18,520 nt of DNA from assembly GCA_949298505.1 (NCBI GenBank), contig CASFWW010000040.1, positions 1 through 18,520 on the forward strand, written 5' to 3'. The position numbers and the translations under genes were made by a program. This document shows, one piece after another, positions 7,429-14,925 of the stretch (the stretch's first letter is position 1; each line of letters opens with the position of its first letter). A model generated the notes under the pieces. That model had not been told where the DNA came from. It saw nothing but the letters and a program-made list of their open reading frames with translations, and ran no database searches. This stretch comes from Ornithoclostridium sp949298505 (GTDB taxonomy: Bacteria; Bacillota; Clostridia; Christensenellales; UBA3700).

Positions 7429-7476
7429 AAAAAGCGGCGAAAGCCCTTTTTAAATACTTTTGGAGTGTATTCATTT

Positions 7477-9012
7477 ATGCTTACAGACGATCAACTCAAA
7501 GTCAAGATCAACGAACTGCTGTGCTATGCCAGCGACAATCTCTCTCTCGAACAGGAAGACGAATATTACGTGCTGAACACTTTGCTGGACTTCTTCGGGC
7601 TAAACTCCCCGGCTCCGGCAATTGAAAAGTACGGCGACTTCCAGACCGAGATAATGGATCCGCTCGTACAGCACGCAATCGACACGGGCAGGATAAAACC
7701 TGAAGAATCCATACTGTTCGAAACCAAAGTTCTCGGTATGGTCACGCCCATGCCGTCAGCCGTAATCGCACGCTTTGACGCGATAGCGAGCCACCGCGGC
7801 GTAAAGAAGGCGACTGACTGGCTTTTCGCACTCTGCAAGGCAAACAACTATATCCGTATGCCCGACATAAAGAAGAACATCAAGTGGGAACACAACGGCA
7901 GGTTCGGCAAGATCGGCATCACGATAAATCTTTCAAAACCCGAAAAGGATCCCAAACAGATCGCGCTGGCAAAGCTTCAGCCCAAGACGGGTTACCCGGC
8001 GTGCATGCTCTGCCCGACGAACGTCGGCTTTGCGGGCAATCTGAATCACCCGGCGAGACAAACTCTCCGCACGATCCCCATCCAGCTCGACAACGAATAC
8101 TGGCACCTGCAATATTCCCCTTATCAGTATTACGAAGAACACGCGATCGCCTTCTCCGACGAACACCGTCCGATGAAAGTGTGCCCCGCGTCCTTCCGCA
8201 GACTGCTCGATTTCGTAGACCTCTTCCCCCACTACTTCATGGGAAGCAACGCGGCTCTGCCGATAGTCGGCGGCTCGATACTGACACACGACCATTACCA
8301 GGGCGGACTTAAAGTTCTTCCGATGATGAGCGTCGGAAACCGCGCGCGCTACGAAAGCCCGAAATACAAAAAAGTCGAGATCTATATCGCAGACTGGTAC
8401 AACAGCGTCGTCAGGCTCGTCAGCGAGGACAAGGAACAGATATACAAGGCTGCAAGCGACGTGCTCGCTTCCTGGGATAACTGGACGGACGAAAGCGTCG
8501 GCGTGATATGCAAAACGACCGAACAGCACAACGCGATCACTCCGATCGTACGCCGCGAAGAAGACAAATACGTGATAGACCTTATCCTGCGCAACAACAG
8601 AACGGACGAAGCGCATCCCTACGGCATTTTCCACCCCGAAGAAAGACTTCACAACATAAAGAAAGAAGGCATCGGCATAATTGAAGTCATGGGTCTTTTC
8701 ATACTGCCCGGCAGACTCAAAAAAGAACTGGGCGAAGTGGAAAAATATCTGACCGGCAAGACCGCGTTCGATATGAAGACGCTCGCAGACCCCGAAAATC
8801 CGATGTACAAACATGCTGACATGATCGTCCAGCTCGTCAACGACAACGGCACCGGAAACACTCCCGCCAAGGCAAAGAAAGTCGTGACCGACTATGTGAA
8901 CAACGCATGCGAACAGATCCTCGAATGTACCGCCGTTTTCAAGAATACCGAACAAGGTCAGGCGGCGTTCGACAGATTTATGAAAGAAGGTCTCGGACTT
9001 TCAAAATTTTAA
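7477..9012 (+). CDS. galT: UDP-glucose-hexose-1-phosphate uridylyltransferase, class II
   Basis: This 511-residue cytosolic enzyme exchanges the uridylyl group of UDP-glucose with galactose-1-phosphate, giving UDP-galactose and glucose-1-phosphate, the second Leloir step. The active-site segment THDHYQGG holds the histidine pair (H271, H273) in the HDHYQ form of the Gram-positive class II enzymes; the class I form is HPHGQ. Other family segments include TPMPSAVIARF, CMLCPTNVGFAGNLNHPARQ and LPIVGGSILTHD. The length of about 500 fits class II and not the roughly 350-residue class I. The ATG at 7477 is preferred. A GTG at 7465 in the same frame overlaps the GGAG ribosome site and would leave no spacing. 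It is divergent from galK with its own promoter, and no galE is in the window. Confidence 0.95.
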   Translation: MLTDDQLKVKINELLCYASDNLSLEQEDEYYVLNTLLDFFGLNSPAPAIEKYGDFQTEIMDPLVQHAIDTGRIKPEESILFETKVLGMVTPMPSAVIARFDAIASHRGVKKATDWLFALCKANNYIRMPDIKKNIKWEHNGRFGKIGITINLSKPEKDPKQIALAKLQPKTGYPACMLCPTNVGFAGNLNHPARQTLRTIPIQLDNEYWHLQYSPYQYYEEHAIAFSDEHRPMKVCPASFRRLLDFVDLFPHYFMGSNAALPIVGGSILTHDHYQGGLKVLPMMSVGNRARYESPKYKKVEIYIADWYNSVVRLVSEDKEQIYKAASDVLASWDNWTDESVGVICKTTEQHNAITPIVRREEDKYVIDLILRNNRTDEAHPYGIFHPEERLHNIKKEGIGIIEVMGLFILPGRLKKELGEVEKYLTGKTAFDMKTLADPENPMYKHADMIVQLVNDNGTGNTPAKAKKVVTDYVNNACEQILECTAVFKNTEQGQAAFDRFMKEGLGLSKF

Positions 9013-9030
9013 ACTTCATCCTGCGCAATA

Positions 9031-9060
9031 AAAAAACGACGGACTTTTCCGTCGTTTTTT
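9031..9060 (+). terminator. galT intrinsic terminator (bidirectional)
   Basis: A 13-bp stem (9031-9043 with 9048-9060) centred on ACGACGGA/TCCGTCGT with a 4-nt loop has A and T runs at its two bases, so it can work on both strands. It lies 18 nt after the galT stop. Confidence 0.9.
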
Positions 9061-9134
9061 TACGCCTTGAAATCTTTCCTCATTTCCTGACTTTTTGTCA
9101 AACTGCTTCTATGCGGCGTTTTCTCCGATTCTGC

Positions 9135-9162
9135 AAAAAAACTGTCGGCAAGATGCCGGCAA
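9135..9162 (-). terminator. recR-ybaB-dnaX operon terminator
   Basis: On the minus strand, CGGCA-TCT-TGCCG (9158-9146) extends outward by three pairs across one mismatch and is followed by seven T residues (9141-9135). It lies 20 nt past the recR stop. Confidence 0.65.
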
Positions 9163-9181
9163 GTCTTATCTGTCTTTCCCG

Positions 9182-9772
9182 TCAAAGCGGCTTTCTGTCC
9201 TGAAGCGCGCGCGAAAGCGTGACTTCGTCAGCGTATTCGATATCGCTGCCGATCGAAATCCCGCTCGCGATCTTAGTGACTTTTATGCCCATAGGCTTGA
9301 TAAGGCGCGCAATATATACTGCTGTCGCCTCGCCTTCGATGTCCGGATTTGTCGCCATTATGACCTCCGTCACGCCATCTAGACGCGCAAGAAGTTCTTT
9401 TATCCTGATATCGTCGGGACCTATCCCGGCAAGCGGGTTCAAGGTGCCGTGCAACACGTGATAGACGCCCTTGAAGTCCTTTATCTTTTCAAGCGCTTCA
9501 ACGTCCTTGGGCTCTTTGACGACGCAGATCACGCTTTTGTCGCGCGTCGCGCAGATATCGCAGACTTCTTTGTCGGTGTATCCTCCGCAGACGGGGCAGA
9601 AATGCACCGTCCTCTTAGTTTCGAGGATCGCTCCGGCAAATTCTTCGGCTTCCTGCTCGCTCATATTTATCACCTTGTAAGCGAACCTTTTCGCAGTCTT
9701 TGCGCCCACTCCGGGCAACTTGGTAAACTGAGCCGCAAGCCTGTCAAGCGCTTCTATGTTTCCTATGCTCAT
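9182..9772 (-). CDS. recR: Recombination mediator RecR
   Basis: This 196-residue protein of normal family length works with RecO (and RecF) to load RecA at single-stranded gaps. The order is a helix-hairpin-helix near residues 8-30 (LTKLPGVG-type segment, here FTKLPGVGAKTAKRF), a four-cysteine zinc finger at C59, C62, C71 and C74, and a Toprim domain from about 80 that includes VVKEPKDVEALE and ATNPDIEGEATA. The ATG overlaps the ybaB stop in an ATGA arrangement, so the two are translationally coupled. It is last in the dnaX-ybaB-recR operon, an order widely conserved in bacteria. Confidence 0.97.
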   Translation of the reverse strand: MSIGNIEALDRLAAQFTKLPGVGAKTAKRFAYKVINMSEQEAEEFAGAILETKRTVHFCPVCGGYTDKEVCDICATRDKSVICVVKEPKDVEALEKIKDFKGVYHVLHGTLNPLAGIGPDDIRIKELLARLDGVTEVIMATNPDIEGEATAVYIARLIKPMGIKVTKIASGISIGSDIEYADEVTLSRALQDRKPL

Positions 9773-10101
9773 ATTCCGAAGGAGCCGAATGCGCCCATTT
9801 TCTTTTCAGTCTCTTCGTCTGCGAGTTTTGCCGCTTCGTTGAACGCCGCCACGACGAGATCTTCAAGCATTTCAACGTCGTCGGGATCTACAGCTTCGGG
9901 CTTTATTTTGAGCGACGTGATCTTCTTGTCGCACGTCATCGTTACTTCGACCATTCCGCCGCCTGAAACCGCGGTCACTTCAGTTTCCGCAAGTTCCTCC
10001 TTCGCCTTTGCCATCTCCTGCTGCATTTTCTGCGCCTGGCGCATGATCTGCTGCATATTTCCCATTCCGCCGCCGAAGCCGCCGAATCCGCCTCTACCCA
10101 T
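9769..10101 (-). CDS. ybaB: YbaB/EbfC family nucleoid-associated protein
   Basis: This 110-residue small DNA-binding protein, a homodimer in known members, coats the nucleoid and is nearly always encoded between dnaX and recR. A glycine/methionine-rich N-terminus (about residues 1-16) leads into the helix MQQIMRQAQKMQQEMAKAKE. Residues about 40-72 form the strand-rich core (VTAVSGGGMVEVTMTCDKKI), followed by the helix EDLVVAAFNEAAKLADEE. GGAGGT lies 6 nt before the ATG inside the end of dnaX. The gene overlaps dnaX by 8 bp and recR by 4 bp, so all three are probably co-translated. Confidence 0.95.
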   Translation of the reverse strand: MGRGGFGGFGGGMGNMQQIMRQAQKMQQEMAKAKEELAETEVTAVSGGGMVEVTMTCDKKITSLKIKPEAVDPDDVEMLEDLVVAAFNEAAKLADEETEKKMGAFGSFGI

Positions 10102-11644
10102 TGTTGTTACCTCCGTTTGTGATGTTTACTTTATCGGCACCGAAAACGTTTTTCACGTTTTCGATATTCTGTTTCGTTTCGTCAACTTTCACTTCAACCT
10201 CAACTATTATTCTGCCGAGATCTCTGTAAATTTCTCTCAATATGCTCTCGTATTCTGACAGATAAAACATTATGCTGTCTTTCTGCCCCTGACTGGTCGC
10301 CTTTATGATCAGATTGCCGTTTTCAAGGGACAACTGATCTCTGTTCAGCTTTGAGAAATACGCGTATTCAACCAGCATACCGCGCTTTTTCAGAGTGTTC
10401 AGAAGATAGACCAGCATCTTTTCCGTATTGTCCATTCTGCTGACAGGACTTTCCGTCTGAGCGGACGGAGCGGCAGAGACCGCGAACTGTCCTTGTGAAA
10501 GCTTGGCTTCAAGGCTCTTGAGCCTCATCAGCACGCCCTGAGTGTCTATCGAGCAGTACTCGTCGCACGCTTTGACAACCGCCGCTTCAAGCACAAGCCT
10601 TGCGTTGGAGCCGTATCTCAGATCGCCGTCCACTGAACATATTATTTCCATGCATCTGAGAAGCTTGGCATTGTCGTACTTCATGGAAAGATCGTTTGTT
10701 CTGGCAAACAATTCTCTCGGCAGGTTAAGGATCTTGTTTGCGTTGATGCAGTTCCTGCAATAGATCAGATTCCTGATAGATTTCGCTATATCTGAAGCGA
10801 GAACTTTAACGCTCTTGCCTTCTTTCGTCATTTCGTCTATCTTTCTCAGCGCGCCGTCCACGTCGCTGGAAAGAATGTCCGCCGTGATCGCAAGCACGGC
10901 TTCGGGAGAACTTGCGCCGAGCACTTCGAGCACTCCGTCGTACGTGACCTTGTCGCCGCAGTAAGAAATGCACATTTCGGCAAGGGAGAGACTGTCTCTT
11001 ACGCAACCCTCACCCGCCTCTGCAATGGCGACTAGCGCTTCCCTGTCGTACGCCACCTTAAGCTCCCCGAAAATGCGTTCAAGAAGTCCTGCGGTCTCCT
11101 CCGTCGGAACGAGCCTGAAATCAAATCTCTGGCAACGCGACAATACCGTAGGCAGTATCTTCTGCACCTCTGTCGTAGCGAGTATGAAAACGACGTGTTC
11201 GGGCGGTTCTTCCAGCGTCTTGAGCAAGGCGTTGAACGCCTGCGGAGAAAGCATATGAACTTCGTCGATGATGTAGACCTTGTATCTTCCGACAGACGGC
11301 GCGAATTTCACCTTTTCGAGCAGATATCTGATCTCGTCGACGCCGTTGTTGGACGCGGCGTCCATTTCGATTATATCCATATTGGAAGAATCCGAAAGCG
11401 CTTTGCAGATTTCACATTCTCCGCACGGAGAGCCGTCCTCTTTGGGGTTGAGACAGTTTATGGCGCGCGCAAAGATCTTCGCGGTCGTAGTCTTGCCGGT
11501 ACCGCGCGATCCGGTAAACAGATAGGCATGCGAGATCGCTCCGGTCATAATCTGGTTTTTCAGAGTGCGGATTATGTGCTGCTGCCCGATCATCGAAGAA
11601 AATTCGCCGGGTCTGTATCTGCGGTAAAGAGAAACGTATGCCAT
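10094..11644 (-). CDS. dnaX: DNA polymerase III subunit gamma/tau
   Basis: This 516-residue AAA+ ATPase is the core of the clamp loader that places the beta sliding clamp on DNA. MAYVSLYRRYRPGEF is the standard N-terminus, and the ATG at 11644 is chosen for that reason; an upstream in-frame ATG at 11749 would add 35 unconserved residues. Walker A GSRGTGKT is at 45-52, the zinc module cysteines at 64, 74, 77 and 80, Walker B IIDEVH at 125-130, the sensor ATTE at 156-159 and the SRC arginine finger at 169-171. The C-terminal part (after about 370) is weakly conserved. The ribosome site AAGGGA lies 13 nt from the ATG, a long spacing. I found no A-AAA-AAG slippery heptamer, so there is no sign of a frameshifted gamma form. 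It is the first gene of dnaX-ybaB-recR. Confidence 0.96.
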   Translation of the reverse strand: MAYVSLYRRYRPGEFSSMIGQQHIIRTLKNQIMTGAISHAYLFTGSRGTGKTTTAKIFARAINCLNPKEDGSPCGECEICKALSDSSNMDIIEMDAASNNGVDEIRYLLEKVKFAPSVGRYKVYIIDEVHMLSPQAFNALLKTLEEPPEHVVFILATTEVQKILPTVLSRCQRFDFRLVPTEETAGLLERIFGELKVAYDREALVAIAEAGEGCVRDSLSLAEMCISYCGDKVTYDGVLEVLGASSPEAVLAITADILSSDVDGALRKIDEMTKEGKSVKVLASDIAKSIRNLIYCRNCINANKILNLPRELFARTNDLSMKYDNAKLLRCMEIICSVDGDLRYGSNARLVLEAAVVKACDEYCSIDTQGVLMRLKSLEAKLSQGQFAVSAAPSAQTESPVSRMDNTEKMLVYLLNTLKKRGMLVEYAYFSKLNRDQLSLENGNLIIKATSQGQKDSIMFYLSEYESILREIYRDLGRIIVEVEVKVDETKQNIENVKNVFGADKVNITNGGNNNG

Positions 11645-11691
11645 TAACTGATTTTTGTCCCTTTTAAAGAAATATGTCCTTATATTTTCAA

Positions 11692-11722
11692 TACGCTCCC
11701 CGGCAACGAGCCGGAGAGCGTA
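11692..11722 (-). promoter_or_regulatory. 13-bp hairpin in the dnaX leader
   Basis: On the minus strand TACGCTCTCCGGC (11722-11710) pairs fully with GCCGGGGAGCGTA (11704-11692) across a 5-nt loop, with one U-G pair. The same position on the plus strand is an A-C mismatch, which supports a role in the dnaX mRNA. No T-run follows, so it is not a terminator. It begins about 9 nt after the predicted start site and ends 48 nt before the dnaX ATG. Confidence 0.7.
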
Positions 11723-11737
11723 CGATTGCTTGTTTAT

Positions 11738-11766
11738 ATAGTACCACAACTTTGTCTTTCAGACAA
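11738..11766 (-). promoter_or_regulatory. Candidate dnaX operon promoter
   Basis: On the minus strand a -35-like TTGTCT (11766-11761), a 17-nt spacer and a -10-like TACTAT (11743-11738) precede a leader of about 87 nt. The -35 is half of a perfect 6-bp dyad TTGTCT-TTC-AGACAA (11752-11766). Both hexamers match consensus at only four of six positions. Confidence 0.4.
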
Positions 11767-11780
11767 GCCGTAGCACGGAT

Positions 11781-11792
11781 TTTGACGTCAAA
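11781..11792. repeat. 12-bp perfect palindrome TTTGACGTCAAA
   Basis: It lies just after the symporter stop and upstream of the dnaX promoter candidate. Its half TTTGACGT also occurs twice in the repeats at 3317-3357. It could be a regulator-binding site. It lacks a T-run and is not a terminator. Confidence 0.45.
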
Positions 11793-11797
11793 TATTA

Positions 11798-13474
11798 TTA
11801 TTTATTGTCGTCTCTTTTGTTTTCGCCTTCGTCGAAGGAGTAGGTATCGCCGATCTCGTCAATGCCTTCAACGCCGAGTTTTTCAGCCGCTTCTTCAACG
11901 CTTCCTGCGTTTTCAGCAAGTTTAGCCGCCTTTCTCGCTTCTATTCTCGCAACGCATTCAGCCTGCTTCTTCTCAGTGAAGTCGTAGAAGATGAGCGGTA
12001 TGCAGCATGCAAGCGTCGACGCGCCGCTGAGGAGCGTGGTCATCATCCAGATGCCTTCGAGAGGAGCGTTAGCACCGGTAAGAACGTTCGCATCGGCGTA
12101 GCCTTCGGTACCGAGAACGAGAAGAACTACGAACGCGGTCATAGCCATACCGATCTTGGAGATGAACGTCTGCATCGAGAAGCAGATACCTTCTGCTCTC
12201 TCGCCCGTCTTATCTTCAAGGTAGTCGATAGAGTCGCCTATCATCGAATATGTAAGTATGTTGGAATAACCGCTCGGCAGACCGAGGATAAGCATTACTA
12301 TGTAGAAGAACACCTGCGAAGCCGTGCTCGTACCGTTGCTGGAAAGTCCGAGGAAATACAGCGCGAGCATCGCTACGCCGCCCAGAAGGTGCGAATATAA
12401 GAACAGGTTTCTCTTACCTATCTTCTTTGAAAGCCACGGAGTCGTGACAGTTGCGATAAGACCGCCGGGAACTACGAGAAGGGTCAGCGTGGAGAAGATA
12501 GCTTCGTTGCCGAGGTTGTACTTAGCGTAGTAAAGACCGCTGGTCATATAGATGAGACGCAGAGAACCGAGAACGCCGGTGGCGATCATAAGAAGCACGG
12601 GCTTGTTCTTGCCAAGGAGCTTGATGTTGTGCCACAGGCTCGCCTTGTCTGCCTTTTCATCATAGAATCTTTCTTTTGTATTTTTGAAACCGATATAGAA
12701 AGTCGGAAGCGCCATTGCGACAACTACGACAGCTACGATAATGAACAATACTTTATACTGTTTGATAAGCTGGTCTGTCGCGCTGTTGATAAGATTGGTC
12801 GGGATATTACCAAATACGTTAAGACCGTCTTTTGAAATGTAACCCAACAAACTTCCGCTGGAATCTCTGATTATGCCGAATTCGTTATATGTATTGTTTC
12901 TTACCATATCCTGGAAAATAGGGATAAGGACGGTAACTACGCCTGCGCCGATCGTACAGAAAAGACGAGCGATGGTAAGCATCGTATTTCTCTTATCCGT
13001 ATCCGAAGTCATCGAAGAAGCGAGACCCCAGTAAGGAACGTCGACGGTCGTGTAGCAGATACCCCACATAACGTAGATAACGGTCGCGTAAATGAAGTTC
13101 TGAACCTCACCGATATCCGTAGAAATGAACATCAATACGGTAAGAACGCAGATCGGAATCGGCATATACAAAAGCCACGGTCTCATCTTTCCGTACTTTG
13201 AACGGGTCATATCGACGATCGTGCCCATTATCGGGTCGTTGAACGCGTCGAAAAGTCTCGCACAAAGGAACATGATAGCAAGCCATATCGGGTTGATTCC
13301 CACTGCGTCCGTCAGGAAGAACAGGAAAAAAGATGTGACAAGCTGGCAGATAAGGTTTTGTCCGAAGCCCGCGATCGAGTAGGACAAAACTTCTTTGGGC
13401 TGCATTTCGTCGGGTTTATCCGGACTTGTACCCAAAATTTTGTGCAGAAGAGGGATTTCGTTGAGTTTCTTCAT
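11798..13474 (-). CDS. GPH-family (MelB-like) sugar:cation symporter
   Basis: This 558-residue membrane transporter of the glycoside-pentoside-hexuronide:cation symporter family imports a sugar with Na+ or H+. The segment RLFDAFNDPIMGTIVDMTRS followed by KYGKMRPWLL (residues 73-102) is the family signature. About twelve hydrophobic segments alternate with basic cytoplasmic loops. A polar loop of about 50 residues near 200-250 (NNTYNEFG...TDQLIKQYK) and a charged, acidic C-terminal tail of about 60 residues extend it beyond the usual 450-500. AAGGAAGG precedes the ATG at a normal distance. The substrate cannot be read from sequence; closeness to galK and galT makes galactose or a galactoside reasonable, but dnaX-ybaB-recR lies between. 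A dyad over the predicted start site suggests repressor control. Confidence 0.88.
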   Translation of the reverse strand: MKKLNEIPLLHKILGTSPDKPDEMQPKEVLSYSIAGFGQNLICQLVTSFFLFFLTDAVGINPIWLAIMFLCARLFDAFNDPIMGTIVDMTRSKYGKMRPWLLYMPIPICVLTVLMFISTDIGEVQNFIYATVIYVMWGICYTTVDVPYWGLASSMTSDTDKRNTMLTIARLFCTIGAGVVTVLIPIFQDMVRNNTYNEFGIIRDSSGSLLGYISKDGLNVFGNIPTNLINSATDQLIKQYKVLFIIVAVVVVAMALPTFYIGFKNTKERFYDEKADKASLWHNIKLLGKNKPVLLMIATGVLGSLRLIYMTSGLYYAKYNLGNEAIFSTLTLLVVPGGLIATVTTPWLSKKIGKRNLFLYSHLLGGVAMLALYFLGLSSNGTSTASQVFFYIVMLILGLPSGYSNILTYSMIGDSIDYLEDKTGERAEGICFSMQTFISKIGMAMTAFVVLLVLGTEGYADANVLTGANAPLEGIWMMTTLLSGASTLACCIPLIFYDFTEKKQAECVARIEARKAAKLAENAGSVEEAAEKLGVEGIDEIGDTYSFDEGENKRDDNK

Positions 13475-13495
13475 AGTTTTCCTTCCTTATAAGTG

Positions 13496-13516
13496 TAAAC
13501 GGCTTTTGACCGTTAA
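13496..13516. promoter_or_regulatory. Candidate operator of the symporter gene
   Basis: TAAACGG (13496-13502) and CCGTTAA (13510-13516) form a dyad with 6 of 7 matching positions and a 7-nt centre. It covers the start site predicted for the symporter promoter and has a LacI-family look (central CG pairs), but no regulator gene is nearby. Confidence 0.4.
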
Positions 13517-13520
13517 AATA

Positions 13521-13549
13521 ATTTTAACACAATTTTAATTATAATACAA
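13521..13549 (-). promoter_or_regulatory. Candidate symporter promoter
   Basis: On the minus strand the -35-like TTGTAT (13549-13544), a 17-nt spacer and the -10-like TAAAAT (13526-13521) predict a start near 13514, within the dyad at 13496-13516. The -35 is weak. Confidence 0.4.
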
Positions 13550-13589
13550 TTACTTATCTCTAAAAATATGGCAAAATACTTACAAATAA

Positions 13590-13603
13590 TAGACGCTTGT
13601 CTA
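13590..13603. repeat. TAGAC-GCTT-GTCTA dyad
   Basis: Perfect 5-bp arms with a 4-nt centre in the symporter-lipoprotein gap resemble the size and symmetry of a TetR-type operator. It is about 40 bp behind the symporter -35 and about 210 bp from the lipoprotein promoter. Its function is unassigned. Confidence 0.35.
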
Positions 13604-13812
13604 ATTTATAAATCGGTTATTTATAATTTTAGATTTCTTATAAAAATATTGGTTAATATTATGTCAAATCCGGACAACGTATATATTAATGATATTAAAG
13701 ATTAAGATTTTAATTTATTGATTTTATGCATCGCGATAATTTTTGACATGTAAGTTGAAAACCAAGCTCTTCTTACCAAAAAATAATTTTTGACCCAAAT
13801 TTTTAAATAACA

Positions 13813-13842
13813 TTGACATTTAGCTGCTCTGTTTTGTATAAT
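13813..13842 (+). promoter_or_regulatory. Lipoprotein gene promoter
   Basis: A perfect -35 TTGACA (13813-13818), an 18-nt spacer and a perfect -10 TATAAT (13837-13842) predict a start near 13849. The resulting leader is only about 15 nt and carries the GGAGG ribosome site. Confidence 0.85.
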
Positions 13843-13863
13843 TAAATAAAATTGGAGGAAATT

Positions 13864-14355
13864 ATGAAAAAATTTTTTATTTTCGTCTTGACTTGTATCA
13901 TTATTTCTACTTTCGCGATAACTCTTGTAGGTTGCAAAGATGAAGAAGAAAAAGAGCCTACCATCGGTACTTTCGTTTTTGACAGCGCTACCATTTCCTG
14001 CGAAGGCAACATTGACAGCGAAGCCACTCTCAGCGAATATGTCGAAGCCCAGAAATCACAGTCTTTCGCTGTTGACTACATCGAAGGCGAATTTATGATC
14101 GACGGTGTGAAATACGAGACAAAAGTAACCGATACGAGTATAACGATGACCGTCAATGTCGAAGATGTCAATCTCAATCTTCCCGAAAATTCAAAATTCA
14201 CACTTGTCAGTGAGCAATACGTTCTCGAGAAGACCGGCACGACATATCCCAGTCTTACGTATACTCAAAAGTGGAAAAGCAATTCCGACGAAAATACTAA
14301 CTACACGATAGTTTCGGTCTATCTTAACGAAGCTATTTCTCAGAAAGAAGAATAA
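13864..14355 (+). CDS. Small lipoprotein of unknown function
   Basis: This is a 163-residue secreted, membrane-anchored protein. MKKFFIFVLTCIIISTFAIT is a signal peptide and LVGC (21-24) the lipobox, with Cys24 the expected lipid-carrying residue after Lgt and signal peptidase II action. The mature part starts with an acidic linker (KDEEEKE) and then reads as alternating short strands (FVFDSATISC, FMIDGVKYETK, ITMTVNVEDV, YTIVSVYL), suggesting a small beta-rich domain, perhaps lipocalin-like, though I do not recognise the family. The ATG at 13864 is chosen because GGAGG ends 5 nt upstream; a TTG at 13852 overlaps that ribosome site. It is a single-gene unit with its own consensus promoter and terminator, divergent from the symporter. 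Confidence 0.85.
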   Translation: MKKFFIFVLTCIIISTFAITLVGCKDEEEKEPTIGTFVFDSATISCEGNIDSEATLSEYVEAQKSQSFAVDYIEGEFMIDGVKYETKVTDTSITMTVNVEDVNLNLPENSKFTLVSEQYVLEKTGTTYPSLTYTQKWKSNSDENTNYTIVSVYLNEAISQKEE

Positions 14356-14370
14356 ACTTTTTATAATACT

Positions 14371-14401
14371 AGCGGCGTCCTGATATGGACGCCGCTTTTT
14401 T
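14371..14401 (+). terminator. Lipoprotein gene terminator
   Basis: A perfect 10-bp stem AGCGGCGTCC/GGACGCCGCT (14371-14380 with 14387-14396) with a 6-nt loop is followed by a run of T. On the minus strand it lies just after the mazF stop, but the T-run there is weak. Confidence 0.9.
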
Positions 14402-14745
14402 CACTCGTAAAAACCCAGACTTATCATAAGAGCGCGGTTGACCTTGCTCATAACGTCCGAAGGTATCTCCCCTATCCTGTCTTTGAGACGGCATTTGTCG
14501 AGAGTGCGTATCTGTTCCAGCAGTACGACCGAATCTTTCGGCAAGCCGTACTCCTTCGCCCCCAGTTCGATATGAGTCGGGAGCTTCGCCTTGTTTATCC
14601 TGCTGGTCACCGCCGCCGCGATAACGGTGGGGCTGTACTTGTTGCCGACGTCGTTCTGCACGACCAGCACGGGGCGCACGCCTCCCTGTTCGCTTCCGAC
14701 GACGGGACTCAGATCGGCGTAATACAGTTCTCCTCTTTTTATCAT
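14401..14745 (-). CDS. mazF: MazF/NdoA-type endoribonuclease toxin
   Basis: This 114-residue mRNA interferase cuts single-stranded RNA at short specific sequences in the cytosol and arrests growth when freed from its antitoxin. MIKRGELYYADLSPVVGSEQ followed by GGVRPVLVVQND is nearly the B. subtilis MazF (NdoA) N-terminus, and LLEQIRTLDKCRL is the conserved core. Arg24 and Thr47 occupy the catalytic Arg25/Thr48 positions of the B. subtilis enzyme, so it looks active. CGGAG lies 8 nt before the ATG. No MazE-like antitoxin frame is visible in the 318 bp upstream, where B. subtilis has its antitoxin gene. That space holds an unassigned small RNA. The cut sequence cannot be predicted from the protein alone. 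Confidence 0.95.
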   Translation of the reverse strand: MIKRGELYYADLSPVVGSEQGGVRPVLVVQNDVGNKYSPTVIAAAVTSRINKAKLPTHIELGAKEYGLPKDSVVLLEQIRTLDKCRLKDRIGEIPSDVMSKVNRALMISLGFYE

Positions 14746-14780
14746 CGTTTTCTCCGTAAAAATAAATTGCCCCCGGTTTC

Positions 14781-14819
14781 ATTGTATGAATCCATAAAGG
14801 ACAATGTTATTTTTGACAA
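14781..14819 (-). promoter_or_regulatory. Candidate mazF promoter region
   Basis: On the minus strand two overlapping choices exist: TTGTCA (14819-14814), 17 nt, TATGGA (14796-14791); or ATAACA (14810-14805), 18 nt, TACAAT (14786-14781). Either would start transcription 30-65 nt before mazF and allow expression independent of the upstream small RNA. Confidence 0.4.
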
Positions 14820-14897
14820 AGTGCGAAGATTTAATCTGAATGAAAGAAATTTTGATTACTTCACGTCGCGGAGCAGATATGCTGTCGGCAGCGGCTG

Positions 14898-14925
14898 AAA
14901 AAAGAGACAACTTTCGCTGTCTCTT
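14898..14925 (-). terminator. Terminator of the small RNA
   Basis: On the minus strand AAGAGACAGC pairs with GTTGTCTCTT across a GAAA tetraloop (10 bp, one U-G) and runs into six T residues. The U-G pair would be an A-C mismatch on the plus strand, which supports minus-strand use. Confidence 0.85.

Larger units (their letters stand above)
13475..13863. other. 389-bp divergent intergenic region, no gene
   Basis: This very AT-rich stretch lies between the symporter and the lipoprotein. I see no open frame with a ribosome site. It holds the promoter and operator candidates listed separately, an 8-bp palindrome ATCGCGAT (13730-13737) and the dyad at 13590-13603; the middle (about 13604-13812) is otherwise unassigned. 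Confidence 0.6.

Noticed and set aside
7465..7476. Upstream GTG start for galT
   Set aside because: It overlaps the GGAG ribosome site, which would leave no spacing; the ATG at 7477 fits.
10094..11644. Programmed frameshifting in dnaX
   Set aside because: The best A-run in the downstream half, G-AAA-AAG near 10390, has only five A residues and is not the slippery A-AAA-AAG heptamer.
14743..14795. A 17-codon frame ending in an ATGA overlap with mazF, as a mini-antitoxin
   Set aside because: It has no ribosome site, its start overlaps a predicted -10 box, and the peptide shows no MazE-like feature.
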